A DNA stretch of 64,000 nt from Lolium rigidum (taxonomy: Eukaryota > Streptophyta > Magnoliopsida > Poales > Poaceae). The position numbers and the translations under genes were made by a program. The notes under the pieces were generated by a model that saw only the letters and a program-made list of their open reading frames with translations, was not told the DNA's origin and did not search any database. The DNA lies in the NCBI RefSeq assembly GCF_022539505.1, contig NC_061510.1, positions 41,193,047-41,257,046 of the forward strand, read 5' to 3'. Numbering within the stretch: position 1 is the stretch's first letter; the number at the start of each line of letters is the position of its first letter. Of this stretch, positions 1 to 11,662 are shown piece by piece.

Positions 1-480
1 GACATTGCATAAAGCTACTGGACATTAATGGATCAAAGAAATTCATCCAACATAGCAAAAGAGACAATGCGAAATAAAAGGCAGAATCTGTCAAAACAGA
101 ACAGTCCGTAAAGATGGATTTTATTAGGCCACCATACTTGCTCAAATGAAAATGCCCAAATTGAATGAAAGTTGCGTACATATCTGAGGATCATGCACGT
201 AAATTGGCTTAATTTTATGAGCTACCTACAGGGAGGTAGACCCAGATTCGTGACAGCAAAGAAATCTGTTTCTGCGCAGTAATCCAAATCTAGTATCAAC
301 CTTTCTATCAACGACTTTACTTGGCACAACAAAACACAAAACTAAGATAAGGAGAGGTTGCTACAGTATTAAACAACTTCCAAGACACAAATATAAAACA
401 AAGTACTGTAGCAAAATAACACATGGGTTATCTCCCAAGAAGTTCTTTCTTTATAGCCATTAAGATGGGCTCAACGAGTT

Positions 481-1215
481 TTAATGATGCACTCGCAAAA
501 GATAGTATGTGAAACAAAAGAGAGCATCAAGAGGCAAATTCAAAACATATTTAAGTCTAACATGCTTCCTATGCATAGGAATCTTGTAAATAAACAAGTT
601 CAAGAAGCATAATGCAACAAGCATAGAAAAACTAGACAAGCTCAACTTCAAGATTTTAAGCATATAGAGAGGTGTTTTAGTAACATGAAAATTTCTACCA
701 CCATATTTTCCTCTCTCATAATAACTTTCAGTAGTGTCATGAGAAAACTCAACAATATAACCATCACATAAAGCTTTCTTATCATGAGTCTCATGCATAA
801 AATTATTACTCTCCACATAAGCATAATCAATTTTATTAGTAATAGCGGGAGCAAATTCAACAAAGTAGCTATCATTATTATTCTCATCAAGTGTAGGAGG
901 CATAGTATAATCACAATAAAATTTACTCTCCATAGTAGGTTGTACCAAAAGACCACTATTATAATCATCATAAATAGGAGGCAAAGTATCATCAAAGAAA
1001 ATTTTCTCCTCAATGCTTGGGGGACTAAAAAGATCATGAAAACCAGCTTCCCCAAGCTTAGAACTTTCTACATTATTATCAACAATGGTGTTCAAAGCGT
1101 TCATACTAATATTACTACCAGCATGCAAATAAGATTTCATAGGTTTTTTAATTTTCGCATCAAACCATCCATGTCTTAAATCAGGAAATAGAATAAGAAG
1201 CTCATTGTTGTCCAT
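481..1215 (-). CDS. Retrotransposon ORF of unknown function, 244 aa
   Basis: An open frame from an ATG about 140 bp past the primer site to a stop at 481. The N-terminal half is acidic and rich in Asn, Asp and Pro, including a loose repeat in which a phenylalanine-tyrosine-aspartate segment precedes a TMPP or TLPP motif (roughly residues 75-110). The C-terminal 60 residues are strongly hydrophobic, with two possible membrane segments, and the protein ends in a His-rich tail. I see no zinc knuckle, protease, RT or integrase motif. Its position is where gag should start, so it may be a diverged gag or an accessory ORF of a non-autonomous element. Function unknown. Confidence 0.5.
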   Translation of the reverse strand: MDNNELLILFPDLRHGWFDAKIKKPMKSYLHAGSNISMNALNTIVDNNVESSKLGEAGFHDLFSPPSIEEKIFFDDTLPPIYDDYNSGLLVQPTMESKFYCDYTMPPTLDENNNDSYFVEFAPAITNKIDYAYVESNNFMHETHDKKALCDGYIVEFSHDTTESYYERGKYGGRNFHVTKTPLYMLKILKLSLSSFSMLVALCFLNLFIYKIPMHRKHVRLKYVLNLPLDALFCFTYYLLRVHH

Positions 1216-1353
1216 TAGGCCAAACTAGTGTAAACAAGAAACAAAAAGATGCAATTGCAGGATCTAAAGGAAATAGCTTCGAGCACAAACACAATGGCGC
1301 CGTAAAAGTATCGTTACTCGGAACCGGAGTATGAGTGCCTTTTTACCTTTCCT

Positions 1354-1371
1354 CCCCGGCAACGGCGCCGT
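1354..1371 (-). other. Primer-binding site (tRNA-Asp type)
   Basis: The minus strand reads CGGCGCCGTTGCCGGGGA just inside the LTR. It matches the tRNA-Asp 3' end used by Athila-group elements except for the first base. Near-copies of the surrounding motif also occur at about 1291-1309 and, inside the LTR, at about 1638-1661. Confidence 0.6.
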
Positions 1372-1380
1372 AAAAGTGCT

Positions 1381-3094
1381 TGATGTCTACGGGAGCTTCT
1401 ATTCTTGTAGACAGTGTTGGGCCTCCAAGAGCGAGAGGTTTGTAGAACAGCAAGCAAGTTTCCCTTAAGTGGATTACCCAAGGTTTATCGATCTCGGGGA
1501 GGAAGAGGTCAAAGATATTCCTCTCATGCAACCCCGCAACCACAAAGCAAGAAGTCTCTTGTGTCCCCAACACACCTAATAGGTGTACTAGTTCGGCGAA
1601 GAGATAGTGAAATACAGGTGGTATGAATAAGTAGTAGCAACGGCACCGTAAAAGTGCTTTGCCCAGTGACAAGTAAACAAGCAAGTAGTAACGCAGCAGT
1701 AGTAACGCAAGTAAAACAAGTAAACAAGCAGCGATAGCAGATATTTAGGAACAAGGCCTAGGGATTAGACTTTCACTAGTGGACACTCTCAACATTGATC
1801 ACATAACGGAATAGATAAATGCATACTCTACACTCTTGTTGGATGATGAACACATTGCGTAGGATTACACGAACCCTCAATGCCGGAGTTAACAAGCTCC
1901 ACAATTCAATGTTCATATTTAAATAACCTTAGAGTGCAAGAAAGATCAACACGACTAAACCAAGTACTAACACAAGCATGCACACCGTCACCTTCACGCT
2001 ATGTAGGAGGAATAGATCACATCAATACTATCATAATGATAATTAACTCCACAATCTACAAGAGATCATGATCATAGCATACGCCAAGTACTAACACGGA
2101 TGCACACACCGTCACCATTACACCGTGCAGGAGGAATAAACTACTTTAATAACATCACTAGAGTAGCACATAGATAAATTGTGATACAAAACACATTGCA
2201 ATCATAAAGAGATATAAATAAGCACTTCACTACGCCATTCATAACGAGTGAGTAAGTATTCCGTGAAATATAGCCTAAGAGACCCACACGGTGCACACAC
2301 TCGTCACCTTTACACACGTGGGACAAGGAGTCTCCTGGAGATCACATAAGTAAAACTCACTTGACTAGCATAGTGACATCTAGATTACAAGCATCATCAT
2401 ATGAATCTCAATCATGTAAGGCAGCTCATGAGATTATTGTATTGAAGTACATAGGAGAGAGATGAACCACATAGCTACCGGTACAGACCCCGAGCCTCGA
2501 TGGAGAACTACTCCCTCCTCATGGGAGCAGCGAGCGGTGATGAAGATGGCGGTGGAGATGGCAGCGGTGTCGATGGAGAAGCCTTCCGGGGGCACTTCCC
2601 CGCTCCGGCAGGGTGCCGAACAGAGACTCATGTCCCCCGGATCTTGGCTTCGCGATGGCGGCGGCTCCGGAAGGTTTTCCGTATCGTGGTTCTTCGCCTC
2701 GGGGTTTTCGCGACGGAGGCTTTAAATAGGCGGAAGGGCAGCCTCGGAGGGGGCTCGGGGGGCCCACACCATAGGGCGGCGCGGCCCCCTCCGGCCGCGC
2801 CGGGTGTGGTGTGGGGCCCCCGGGGCTTCCCTCCGGCGGCTCTCGGGTGTTCGGAAGGCTCCGGGAAAAATAGGACCCCGGGTCTTGATTTCGTCCGATT
2901 CCGAGAATATTTCGTTACTAGGATTTCGAAACCAAAAACGAGCAGAAAACGAGCAATCGGCACTTCGGCATCTTGTTAATAGGTTAGTTCCAGAAAATGC
3001 ACGAATATGACATAAAGTGTGCATAAAACATGTAGGTATCATCAATAATATGGCATAGAACATAAGAAATAATCGATACGTCGGAGACGTATCA
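1381..3094 (-). repeat. 5' LTR of the Athila-like element
   Basis: About 1.7 kb bounded by TG and CA on the minus strand. A TATA-like box (TATTTAAA on the minus strand, 2721-2728) separates a GC-rich U3 (about 2730-3094) from a long transcribed R-U5 part. The 3' boundary is placed at 1381 because CA is followed ten bases later by the primer site; it could be off by several bases. Confidence 0.65.
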
Positions 3095-3375
3095 CTGGCC
3101 CGGTTGGACCGGGCTGCAGACCGGATTTCTGCTGTAGACCCCTTTTTGATTGTTGTTGAAGTGGGGGGTCTCCTTTAGCCTTCTTGTTCCTTTGATACAC
3201 CATTTATGCCTCATTGCCTAATACCTGAGATTATCCTTATAAACATATTAGGCCAAATACTCTAGCACGGTGTCATTGTTACCAAAATAATGGATAAGGG
3301 TAAAATACCCTTACACCAGCTCTATGCATGCAAACCTGAAACACCCCCTCAAGGACACCACTACACCTTTGAGTG
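3095..3375. other. Unassigned spacer, probable LTR-element debris
   Basis: This 280-bp segment between the Athila-like LTR and the SANT pseudogene begins with a CCCGGTT/GACCGGG inverted stretch and becomes AT-rich. It has no open frame or recognisable ends. The wording of the sequence resembles Copia LTR debris, but I cannot demonstrate that. Confidence 0.3.
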
Positions 3376-4365
3376 TTACTTGCCAAGGTAGTTTCTCAGT
3401 CAGAGGACGCGGTGTGGCTCGATCATGATGACAAAGCTGGAACCCTGGGCCTTGTGGTCGATGAGGTGGCTCAGGGCGGCCATGAGATCATCCTCGGCGA
3501 AGCCAAGCATGTCCATGACCGCATTGTACAGGTCAGGGTGCATGTCCGTGGGCTTGTTGTCCCTGATGGCCTGTGCGACGTCCTTCACAGCAACAGTCAT
3601 GTTGGTGAAGGCCACCAGCTCATCGTCAGCGAAGGCGCCTCTCTTCCTCTTGCCGGCATTCACATTCTCAGGCGCGTCGGCAACCTTCTTAGGTGCCCCA
3701 TCGAGGTTGACCGTGTCGGACTCCTAGGTTTCAGCATCCTCAGGTGCAGGATTTGCTGCAGTCGAGCCTAGGGGGTCACTAGATCCCATGGCGTACTTGT
3801 TGGTGGCTAGGCCGAAAGAAAAGATGGTATGCATCTCGTCGTAGTTGGCAATGGGCATAGAACTCCGCATCCTTTGGGTGATCCTATGATACGAAGGGAC
3901 AATGATGTTAGTTCTCCTAGTGGCTGATCAAAAGAGTTGGTGAGGTGGACTGAGTTAGTGAGGTGCTCACCGCGACGTGCCCGCAGTAGTGCTCACCCTC
4001 AAGGATGATGCATTTGGTGTCCTCGCACCACTGAGCCACGCTTAGATCACGGATCCTGCTAATGGTGAGCCACCTCTGCCTCCAGTTCTTCAGGTGGTTG
4101 TACACCTGAGTGGAGCACACGGAGACATCACAGTGGTCAAAAAGGCCCTTCGCCACAACATTCAGATGGACTTCCTTGAATCCTTTATCAGTTCTCATAC
4201 CGGTCTGGTTCAAGCCGCGCATCTTCTCCAACACGAAGGTGGACATGAATGGAAGCCATTTCATGGTGCCAGTCCCTTTCTGCCCGGTCTTCAAGGCCCT
4301 CTCCGCTTACCTGCGGTTCTTGTTCTTCTTTGTGGTGGCCAACCTAGCCGCGACCTCAGTCGCTA
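3376..4365 (-). pseudogene. Myb/SANT-like DNA-binding protein gene, decayed
   Basis: Minus-strand gene of the Myb/SANT-like type (Myb_DNA-bind_3 group) common in grasses and often linked to transposons. The first exon holds the tryptophan-rich domain (motifs KWLPFMSTFVLEKM, NWRQRWLTISRIRDLS, AQWCEDTKCIILEGEHY). An intron with GT-AG ends lies at about 3895-3980. The second exon holds a basic GKRKRGAF stretch and a helical tail (IRDNKPTDMHPDLYNAVMDM). It is broken in four places. No ATG is found at the expected start near 4365. There is TAA at 4307-4309, TAG at 3724-3726 and TGA at 3400-3402, all in the frame of the surrounding conserved residues. The frame after the last stop continues to a plausible original stop at 3376-3378. 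Calling 3724 and 3400 former CAG and TGG codons is inference from the family pattern. Confidence 0.7.
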
Positions 4366-6218
4366 CCTGACCCTTGCAAGATCATGGTAGGTGAGCACAT
4401 TCGGGATAAAGTAGCAACCGGAAATGTCGAGCCCTAGCAAGATCATGATAGCTCGCCACAATCCGAACTAAGCCCTGCTACAAGACCAAACCCAAGACAA
4501 GATCTGGCAACTCCTAACCTAGATCTAAACGTTACCGCGGTACCGGGATAAGGGATGCCTTACAGTCATCACCGGAGGTGAAGATGCGCTGCACGAGGAA
4601 GTAGATGAAGCAGCCCAGATGTACTTGCCACCACCTCCGCTGCAACCGTCGCCGACCGGAGATGCGTGTGCCTCTTACTTGCTTGCCGACGGGAGGAGGT
4701 GCTCGAAATTTGGGGGGAGAGTGGACGAGGGGGTAGAAATAGGCCATGGGGCGCGGCGGGAGGTGACGGAATCCTTCCCACCCCCTTTTCGTTTTTCGAT
4801 CCGCGCCGCAACTCCTGCCATCTGCATTCTCGTCTCCGCGCATGCGCCGAGGATTCCCTTTTGCATCAGCCGCCGTGGAGATTTGCATGCACCGCTGAAA
4901 ACTGCCGAACCGGACGTTTCAGGGCCTGGTCCGACGCTGATTTGAGAAGCGGTTCGTGCAAGAATACAACTCGGCCAAGATAACCAAACGGCCCGAAAAT
5001 TATTGGTCCGATGCGAGCCAAGGAGCATGTACCCGGCCACCAAACGCGTCCTGTAGGTACAGGCCACCGCATCACCATTGCCGGCCGGTGCACGAGGCCG
5101 CAGCTGTATCCGGAACGGGTTCCCGTCCCCTTTCGCAATGGACCGACTAGCTGCTGGCTGAGAGCGTAGGATTGATTGGGTGGGATCAGTGCTCCTACGA
5201 CGTTGGACCGGCAATCATCGTGCATCATCCGTGTGTGCGTGTATACGGACCCTACCATGCATGGGAGCAACAGCTCCCAGCTGGATCGGTGGACGCGCTG
5301 CGCTGCGTGACATGTGTCAGATCCGATCGGCCGTCCGGTAGACCTGAACCTGATTCTGGTCGCTCATCAGGCATTTTTCTCCAATGAATGCTGCCCAACT
5401 CGATCGACTGATCGCAGGAAGCCAGGAAGTGGGATCTGGACGACGGGAAAGATCGAGCTTGGTTAGTCGACTGGTAGATCGTATTTATGGCCCCGTGCGG
5501 TCAGTTTCGGCGGGTAGATGATCACGATGAGCATGTCTTGTTCCATCCTACAGGCCAGGCGTGTGTGTGTGTGTGTGTCGATCGTTGCTCCCATACCCAT
5601 AGTCCCATGCCTTTCCCTTTCTCCACTTAAGATCATGCATCCTATATATGTACTGATGCGTACGGCCGTACCGACATGATGAACTCCATAAATGCACAAT
5701 CTTGGTCTCCAGTGCTATCCATTCAAGACCATGCAGTGTCCCGAGGAGTTACGGTATCTCCAGGTTTTTTTCTTCGGCGAAACCCCGTTTTACCGTTAAC
5801 ATCGACAAGAAATAATAGAGAACAAAATTTTCCAGTATTCAAATAATGTGTTCAATTTTTTTTATTTTTTTGACGAAATAGTAAACCGATTTGAGAAATC
5901 TCGGCCGGTATCTCTGAAATGCCAGAAATATCTTTATCAACCAGTATTTTTTGCCTACTGAGAAAAAAACAACCTTGGGTATCTCCGATAGACCAATTCA
6001 TTTTGCACATAAATTGTATATGTTTGGATCGGCCCGCGGATAGAAATTGGGATGTGTTCTTCCCTTCTCTATTTGGTTTGGGGACAGACCCAGCGGCCAG
6101 TCCCATTTTTCTCGATAATATTTAATATTTTGAACTTATTTTTACTTAGGATAAAAGAAAAATAAAAAGGGCATAAAAAATAAATAGATAGAACCCCTCC
6201 CTAGGATTTACAGCAGCC
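4366..6218. other. No gene recognised
   Basis: GC-rich up to about 5450, then AT-rich from 5750. Overlapping open frames occur on both strands at 4530-5390, but they have no domain and conflict with each other, as expected of GC-rich DNA. It contains a (GT)n microsatellite at 5561-5578. Parts of 4380-4900 could be the upstream region of the SANT pseudogene. Confidence 0.4.
5561..5578. repeat. (GT)n microsatellite
   Basis: Nine uninterrupted GT units. Confidence 0.9.
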
Positions 6219-6384
6219 GACGCTGAAAGAACATTTCATGATCTCTAAGTTTTGTGTGTTTGTTAACAACACCGGTGACAATTTAACCGTGTGCTAAGTG
6301 GTTTACAGTTATGAAAAAGATACCACGGAAAATCTCGACCCACTCAAAAAGGAAGAAAAGAAAAAGGAAGAAGCTGAAACCTGG

Positions 6385-6633
6385 CCCTGGCCGGCACCTG
6401 CCGGCAACACCGGGCCGGCACCGCCGGTGTGAGCACCCCAAGCACCGCCGGTGATTTCAGGCCGACGACCGCCGGTGAGTGCACCCCGACGCTCGCCGGC
6501 GTTTCGGCCCGGCACTGCCGGCCTGTCTGTCGACCTGAAGATTCAGAAAAGTGGTCGGCACTGCCGGCGTCTCAAGGCCGGCACTGCCGGCGTTTCACCT
6601 CCAACGGGCAGAAAAGTGGGTGGGGTATAAATA
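6385..6633 (+). promoter_or_regulatory. U3 palindrome array and TATA box of the Copia solo LTR
   Basis: About eight perfect or degenerate copies of CCGGCACTGCCGG lie between 6385 and 6595. This motif is a palindrome with one unpaired central base. The best copies are at about 6512, 6564 and 6583. TATAAATA follows at 6626-6633, then a CT-rich leader. The position immediately upstream of TATA marks the array as U3 promoter sequence. Its function is not known to me. Confidence 0.6.
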
Positions 6634-6830
6634 CCCCCCCTTCACCTATTGGAATGTTGCTCAAACCCTAAGATCTTCATCCTCCATTGCTGAGCCACCA
6701 AGAACACCAAAATAGCCAGATCTCCTCCCTCAACCACCCAAATCACTTGTGCTTTGGAGAATCGAAGGAGAAGACCCCGATCTACATCCTCACCGAAGCG
6801 TTTTTCATTTCCCCTCATATGCTTGAGGGC

Positions 6831-7390
6831 CGTCGTTGCCTAATCGACGGTACCTCGGAGGAGGGATCCTCACGAGGGGAGAAGAAGTAGGGGCCATAGG
6901 GCGGAGTGCACACGGGACGGTGGTACGCGAGTTACCCAGCCTTCGGAACACCCGCACGATGACAGGGCCTACCGCTGCTTGTCTGGAATTATCTGGGCGC
7001 TTTCGCGTTGTTACAATGAGTTGTGGTTGTGCCTCTAGGGCTCGCAGGATCCGGCTTATAAAGGCGCACGGATCTAGGGTTTACATGGAGAGTCCTAGCC
7101 GGAATACAAGTTGCCTAACTACGGTACAATGTCTTGCCGCGTACGTCAAGGATCCGCCTTCCTCTAAGTACGTGCTGGATCCGGATACTTCATGGGCCGT
7201 CACGGATCCGGCCTCCTTCGTAGGTCGGTTGAGATCCGGCTTCCTGTTCTCGGGCTGGACTTCATCCTTCGGGATCTACAAGCAACCGGGCCGCCCGATG
7301 GGCCACATGCCTCACCACCATCTATGGGCCACCCGGGCTTGCCGGATCTAGGCCATGCCGTTGATATACCCATAAAGTATACCCACAACA
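6831..7390 (-). repeat. 3' LTR of the Tat-type element
   Basis: 560 bp. On the minus strand it starts TGTTGTGGG at 7390. Its terminal base is G where the other LTR has the canonical A (C on the plus strand at 6831), a single mutation. The plus-strand TATAAA near 7057 belongs to this LTR copy, but its use is unproven. Confidence 0.9.
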
Positions 7391-7405
7391 GTAGCCCCCG
7401 AGATT
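7391..7405 (-). other. Polypurine tract region
   Basis: The minus strand reads AATCTCGGGGGCTAC directly before the 3' LTR start. It is the expected position for the plus-strand primer of reverse transcription. Confidence 0.6.
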
Positions 7406-7738
7406 CATCATTCCTCCGACTTCATTTAACTCGGATCCGAAGAGAATCTTGAAGAGCTTCAAAACTCTTACTCGATTCCGGGTTCATCTACTCGAAAATC
7501 TTTCGTCTTCGGAATGGATATCACAACGGAGATTCCGCTTTTCCCGCGCACAACCTCCTTATTTCCCGCGCTAAATTTTCGCAGATGCAAATCTTTAGCC
7601 GGAAATTTCGGGAGTGCATGGTTAAGTTACCTCCACGTCGTTTTACCGCACTTGACCTAAGACACGTGTCATCCATCCAACGGTGCGACCGTTCCGTTTC
7701 CACCGTTGGATCCGAATCCCGAATCTCCGCGCGTGGCC

Positions 7739-7746
7739 TATAAATA
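7739..7746 (+). promoter_or_regulatory. TATA box of the antisense gene
   Basis: TATAAATA on the plus strand, 340 bp before the antisense ATG. It is followed by a CT-rich stretch like a plant 5' leader (7765-7815). A 3' splice site (GGGTGCAG) just before the ATG suggests a leader intron. Inferred from sequence alone. Confidence 0.55.
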
Positions 7747-8088
7747 CCCCGCGGCTCGGTAATTCCTCATTCTTTCACCGCACCTCACCACTTCGTCTTC
7801 TTCCTCGCGCCGCGCCGCCCGACAGATCTCATCTCCGGCGAGCTTTGCCACGGTGAGCTTCACGCGCCGCCAGCCCAAGCTTCTCCTCGTGCCAAGATTC
7901 CCTCGGTTGAACGGGAAATCCTGTCCGCCGCCGATTCGTGGTCACGCGAGGCGATTCCCTGCAAGTCCGGTGACCTCGACTCCACCGGAGCTCCATTGCG
8001 CCACCGCGCCATTGACGGTACGTGCGCCGGCCTTGTAGAAGAAGAAGTAGCTGTAGTATAGATTTTCCGGTTACTCAACTTAGCTCGC

Positions 8089-11000
8089 ATGGGTGCAGCC
8101 AGAAGCATGCCTCACGGTTCTCCTCACTGCACTGGTAGTTCTCCGAGTAGCCCGGATCCCAGTGCCGTGGAACCGATTTGCCCGGATCCCATTGCGTACC
8201 TACCACCATATGTTTCCGACGTTAGGCTTGCTCAACCGTTCTCCGCCTCTTCCAGTACTTTATTAGGCCGGATCCCAACAGCCCAGGAGCTCGAAGAGGA
8301 GCTACAAGGCCAAGCTAGAATGGCAGCCAAGGTACAAGAGGTGGAAAACAAAAAAGCTTCCAAGGCCCGGAGCCGTGAAGGGGTGCGGGGTCAATGGTGG
8401 CCCTGCGAGACAACAGACGCGGAGCTCCGGGAACTTCAAAACGAAGGCATGATCTCCGAGCATTGGAGTTTCACGCGCGACTCCGACGTTCCCAAACCCG
8501 ACACAGATGAACGTGTCATGACAAAGGCGTGGGTCGAGCGCGGATTATTGCTCCCTTGCTCGGAGTTCTTCCTGTCCGTCCTCGACACGTACGGGCTTCA
8601 GCCCCACAACATCTGCCCCAACTCCTACCTCCTGCTCTCAAACTTCGCAACTCTTTGCGAGGGGCATCTCGGAATTCGACCCGACATCAAACTATGGCAA
8701 TTCTTTTTCCGAGTGAAGAAGGAGACGAAGGACAATGCCATGCTAAACTGCGGAAGTATGACGTTCATGCTCCGCTCTGGTCGGATGTATCCTCCTCACG
8801 ACTCCCACGAATCCGCCCGGTATTGGAACGCCGGATGGTTTTATGTGAAGAACGCGCCAGTTCCAAGCGTCCACGACGGACTCCCGCCCTTCAGCAACAC
8901 GCCTCCGGAAGAATTGGCGAGCTGGAGCTTCATCCCCATGTTTGCCCAAACGCCCATATTGGAGAAGGCCGCGCGGAGGATTTCCTGGTTAGTTCATGAT
9001 GGACTAACCGGAGCCCAGCTCACCCTCAGCTGGTTCACGTGAAGGATCCAACCCTTGCGCTACAACGCACGTCTGATGTGCGCATACACTGGGGCGGACG
9101 ATCTCCTCCGAGTCACTCGCCACGATCTTCCGGCCGACTCCCTCAAGAGGAGGTTCAAAACGTTGGTGAAGATTGCTAGAGGCCAACAGGTCCCGGAACT
9201 GATTAAGGATATCAGCACACACGATAAATGTCCTCCGGTAAGCGCTTATACCTTCGCATTCCTTTATCCTTTCACAATTTTCTAAGTGTTTAACTTGTTC
9301 TGCTCACTCTTTTCGCAGCTTGAATCTTTGGCGGAGGAAAACCTGCGCACCATACTCCGAGTTCCCGTTAGCGGTGACTCGGTGGAAGAGGATCCGGAGG
9401 ACCCTGAGGAGGAAGAGGAACAAGCACCTCGAAAGGCTGCTCCTCGACCTACAAAGCGTTCCCGCGCCAAAGTCTCCGGCTCCGACGCCGGAGGCAGCGG
9501 CGAGGCTTCCGCCAAGAAACCCAGGGTGGTCAAACCACCTCCGCTTGACTCCAGGAAGGCGGAGCGCCAACGCCTGAAGATGCTTTCGACAGCAGGAAAA
9601 CCCTCACGTCCCAACATTCCGGGTGCAACGTAAGTTTCCGAGTAATGTGCGTTATCTATATTGGTGAGCTGTGTTATGCATATTTCTCTTTTACTTGCTC
9701 ACAGGAATCCGAACCCTACCACCGCGCGGACCAACGTTCAGGAGCATATCACTAAGTATATGCAGAAGAAATCTCCCGCCGTTGGTCCTTTGACGCCAAC
9801 TCCGCCGAGCGCTCCACAAGCCCCCTGCAGCCTTCTCCTCCTCCCGCGGACCAGTCTCCAGCTCCTGCCGCACCCACTCCACCGGAAGTAATTCCGGTTA
9901 GCAGCGACAGAGCGGGCGGAGATGATTCCGGCGGCAAGGGTCCCATCAATGATGAAATTGAAGGACGAAGCCAAGGGGAAGCAGAAGTTAATTCCTCCGG
10001 CAAAGCTGAAGCCACAACAGGCGATATGGTCGTTTTTCCCAAGAACTTTGGAGATCCGGCTGATCTTACTTCCACCCCGAAAGCCTATGCCACAAAGTTT
10101 TTTAACAAACTAACGGAGGCAGAGAAGTGGGAGCTGGAGCAAGATTTGCTCAATGCTATGCTGAACAACGCCTGGGGCAAACCGGACGTTGAAACGTCGG
10201 AGATCCAGGATGCCAAGAAAAACATTGGCCAATTCTTCGACAAGCTTGTTTGCAAGCAAAAGGTAACTCCCCAGTAGCCCCCAAGTATTTAGGCGGAAAC
10301 TTTATTAGTTAGCGTCTGAATACTTTTAGAGAACTTAATCTGAAAGGAAATTTTAAAAGTCATGGTAGCCCCCAAGCATGATGGCAGAAAAAATTTCCAG
10401 CCACAATGCTTTAGAAAGACTTAAACCATGATGGCGGAACTTACTCCGTTTCTGGCTGTGTTTGCAGGAACAAAAAGCCTTGCATTACGAGTTGCATAAA
10501 AACATTGCGCTGCAACATCGTGTGACCATCAGCCAGGCGGAGAAAATCCAGCGCTTCCAAGCAGAGAATGCGGATTTGAAGAAACAGCTATCAGAATCCC
10601 AAGGTTGGTTTTCGATTACTGATTGTGGGTTATGTTCCGCATTTTTCCGAACTTGACGCTTTATGTAACTATGAGCAGGTGCCTCCTCTTCTCTCGCTGC
10701 AGCTTCCTCTGAGTTGGAAACTCTACGTGCTTCACAGAAAAATCTTGAGGCGAAGCTTGCAGAGGCAGAACAGAAAATTTCTGAGAAGAACTCGGAGCTT
10801 GCTCGGAAAACTGGTGAGTTTGAGCTGAAAAGACAGACTGACAGCGACATCATCCAGAAGCAGCAAAAAGAAATTGGAGGTCTTCGCAAATATATGAAGA
10901 CAGCGGAGAGCTGCTGGGACTTGCTCAATTCCGACGTCATGGGTACGTCCTCGAAACTCATATGACAGCATATGTGTAACTTGTTGTTTTTAACAAAACT

Positions 11001-11662
11001 TGCATCTTCCAGATCCGCTTGGATATGATGAGGAACGTCGGAGCCAGTTCCCGCGCGATGACCTGCTACAGCTGGCCGGAGAAGACCGCAAGGATCTCAT
11101 CTCCGCCTCCAGGAAAATCTATCACAACCTCAACATCAAGAAGAGCCGAACCTACGAAGTGCGTAAGCTCATCAAGAGGATGGATTTGCTTCCGGAGCTG
11201 GTTGTGGACCTGCAATCTTCTTCGGCACGGGGTGCAGCTGCCATGTCCTTGGCTATGTGCTTAGCGCATAATCCGAGTTTGAACCTAGACCGGGTGACTT
11301 CTGGCGTTCCTCCGGATGCTGATGTCAATGCACTGCTTGACGCGGTTAGCGGCTATGATACACGCATTGCTCGGAGGATCCGCCACGATGAATTCTATGA
11401 GAAGGTGGTTCTTCCTGCTGACGAGCCTCTCGAAGCTGAGCTTTTGAAGGATCGCGAAGCGGAAACCAGGCCCGCCCAATCCGGAAACCAGTATACTTGG
11501 ACGAGCTCAAAGAACCAAGGTGGCGCTGCTTCTCCGACTGCCACTGAAGCGTAAGAAGATGAGGATGTCTCTTCGCCTGCCAAAGACACGGAGAAGGAAG
11601 CTCCAACTGACGCCAGAGGAGCTGATGCCAATGTGGAAACTTCTCCGGCTAAGGAGAAGTAA
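8089..11662 (+). pseudogene. Antisense ORF of the Tat element (putative gypsy-type transposon domain), six exons
   Basis: Plus-strand gene opposite to gag-pol. Exon 1 (8089-9237) encodes the domain annotated in grasses as putative gypsy-type transposon (Transposase_28), with motifs WVERGLLLPCSEFFLSVL and FATLCEGHLGIRPDIKLWQ around residues 145-205. Further exons fit GT-AG introns and keep frame: 9319-9629 (acidic, then basic), 9705-10262, 10468-10603 and 10679-10942 (coiled-coil type Glu/Lys/Gln), and 11013-11554/11662. Defects are TGA at 9040-9042, a frame change in the Pro-rich part of exon 3 (about 9800-9850) and TAA at 11552-11554. In-frame acidic sequence continues after that last stop to TAA at 11660-11662. 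It converges on pol, whose stop is at 12223. The function of these antisense proteins is unknown; the domain name is historical and does not show a transposase activity. Confidence 0.8.

Larger units (their letters stand above)
1..3094 (-). mobile_element. Athila-like Gypsy LTR retrotransposon, left-truncated
   Basis: Minus-strand element entering from the left edge. Its first LTR starts at 3094 with TGATACGTCTCCG and ends near 1381 with ACATCA. A primer-binding site follows, and then the internal region runs out of the window. The tRNA-Asp-type primer site and long LTR fit the Athila lineage of Gypsy elements. No gag or pol domain is visible in the internal 1.35 kb, only one open frame of unknown function (481-1215), so this may be a non-autonomous member. 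The second LTR and the TSD lie outside the window. The family is inferred from recognised sequence features; I could not run a database search. Confidence 0.75.

Noticed and set aside
2500..2979. Overlapping GC-rich open frames in the Athila-like LTR
   Set aside because: Open on both strands with no domain; they lie in U3/R sequence of an LTR and reflect base composition.
3373..3771. 132-codon plus-strand frame
   Set aside because: Antisense of the SANT-like second exon; all conserved motifs are on the minus strand.
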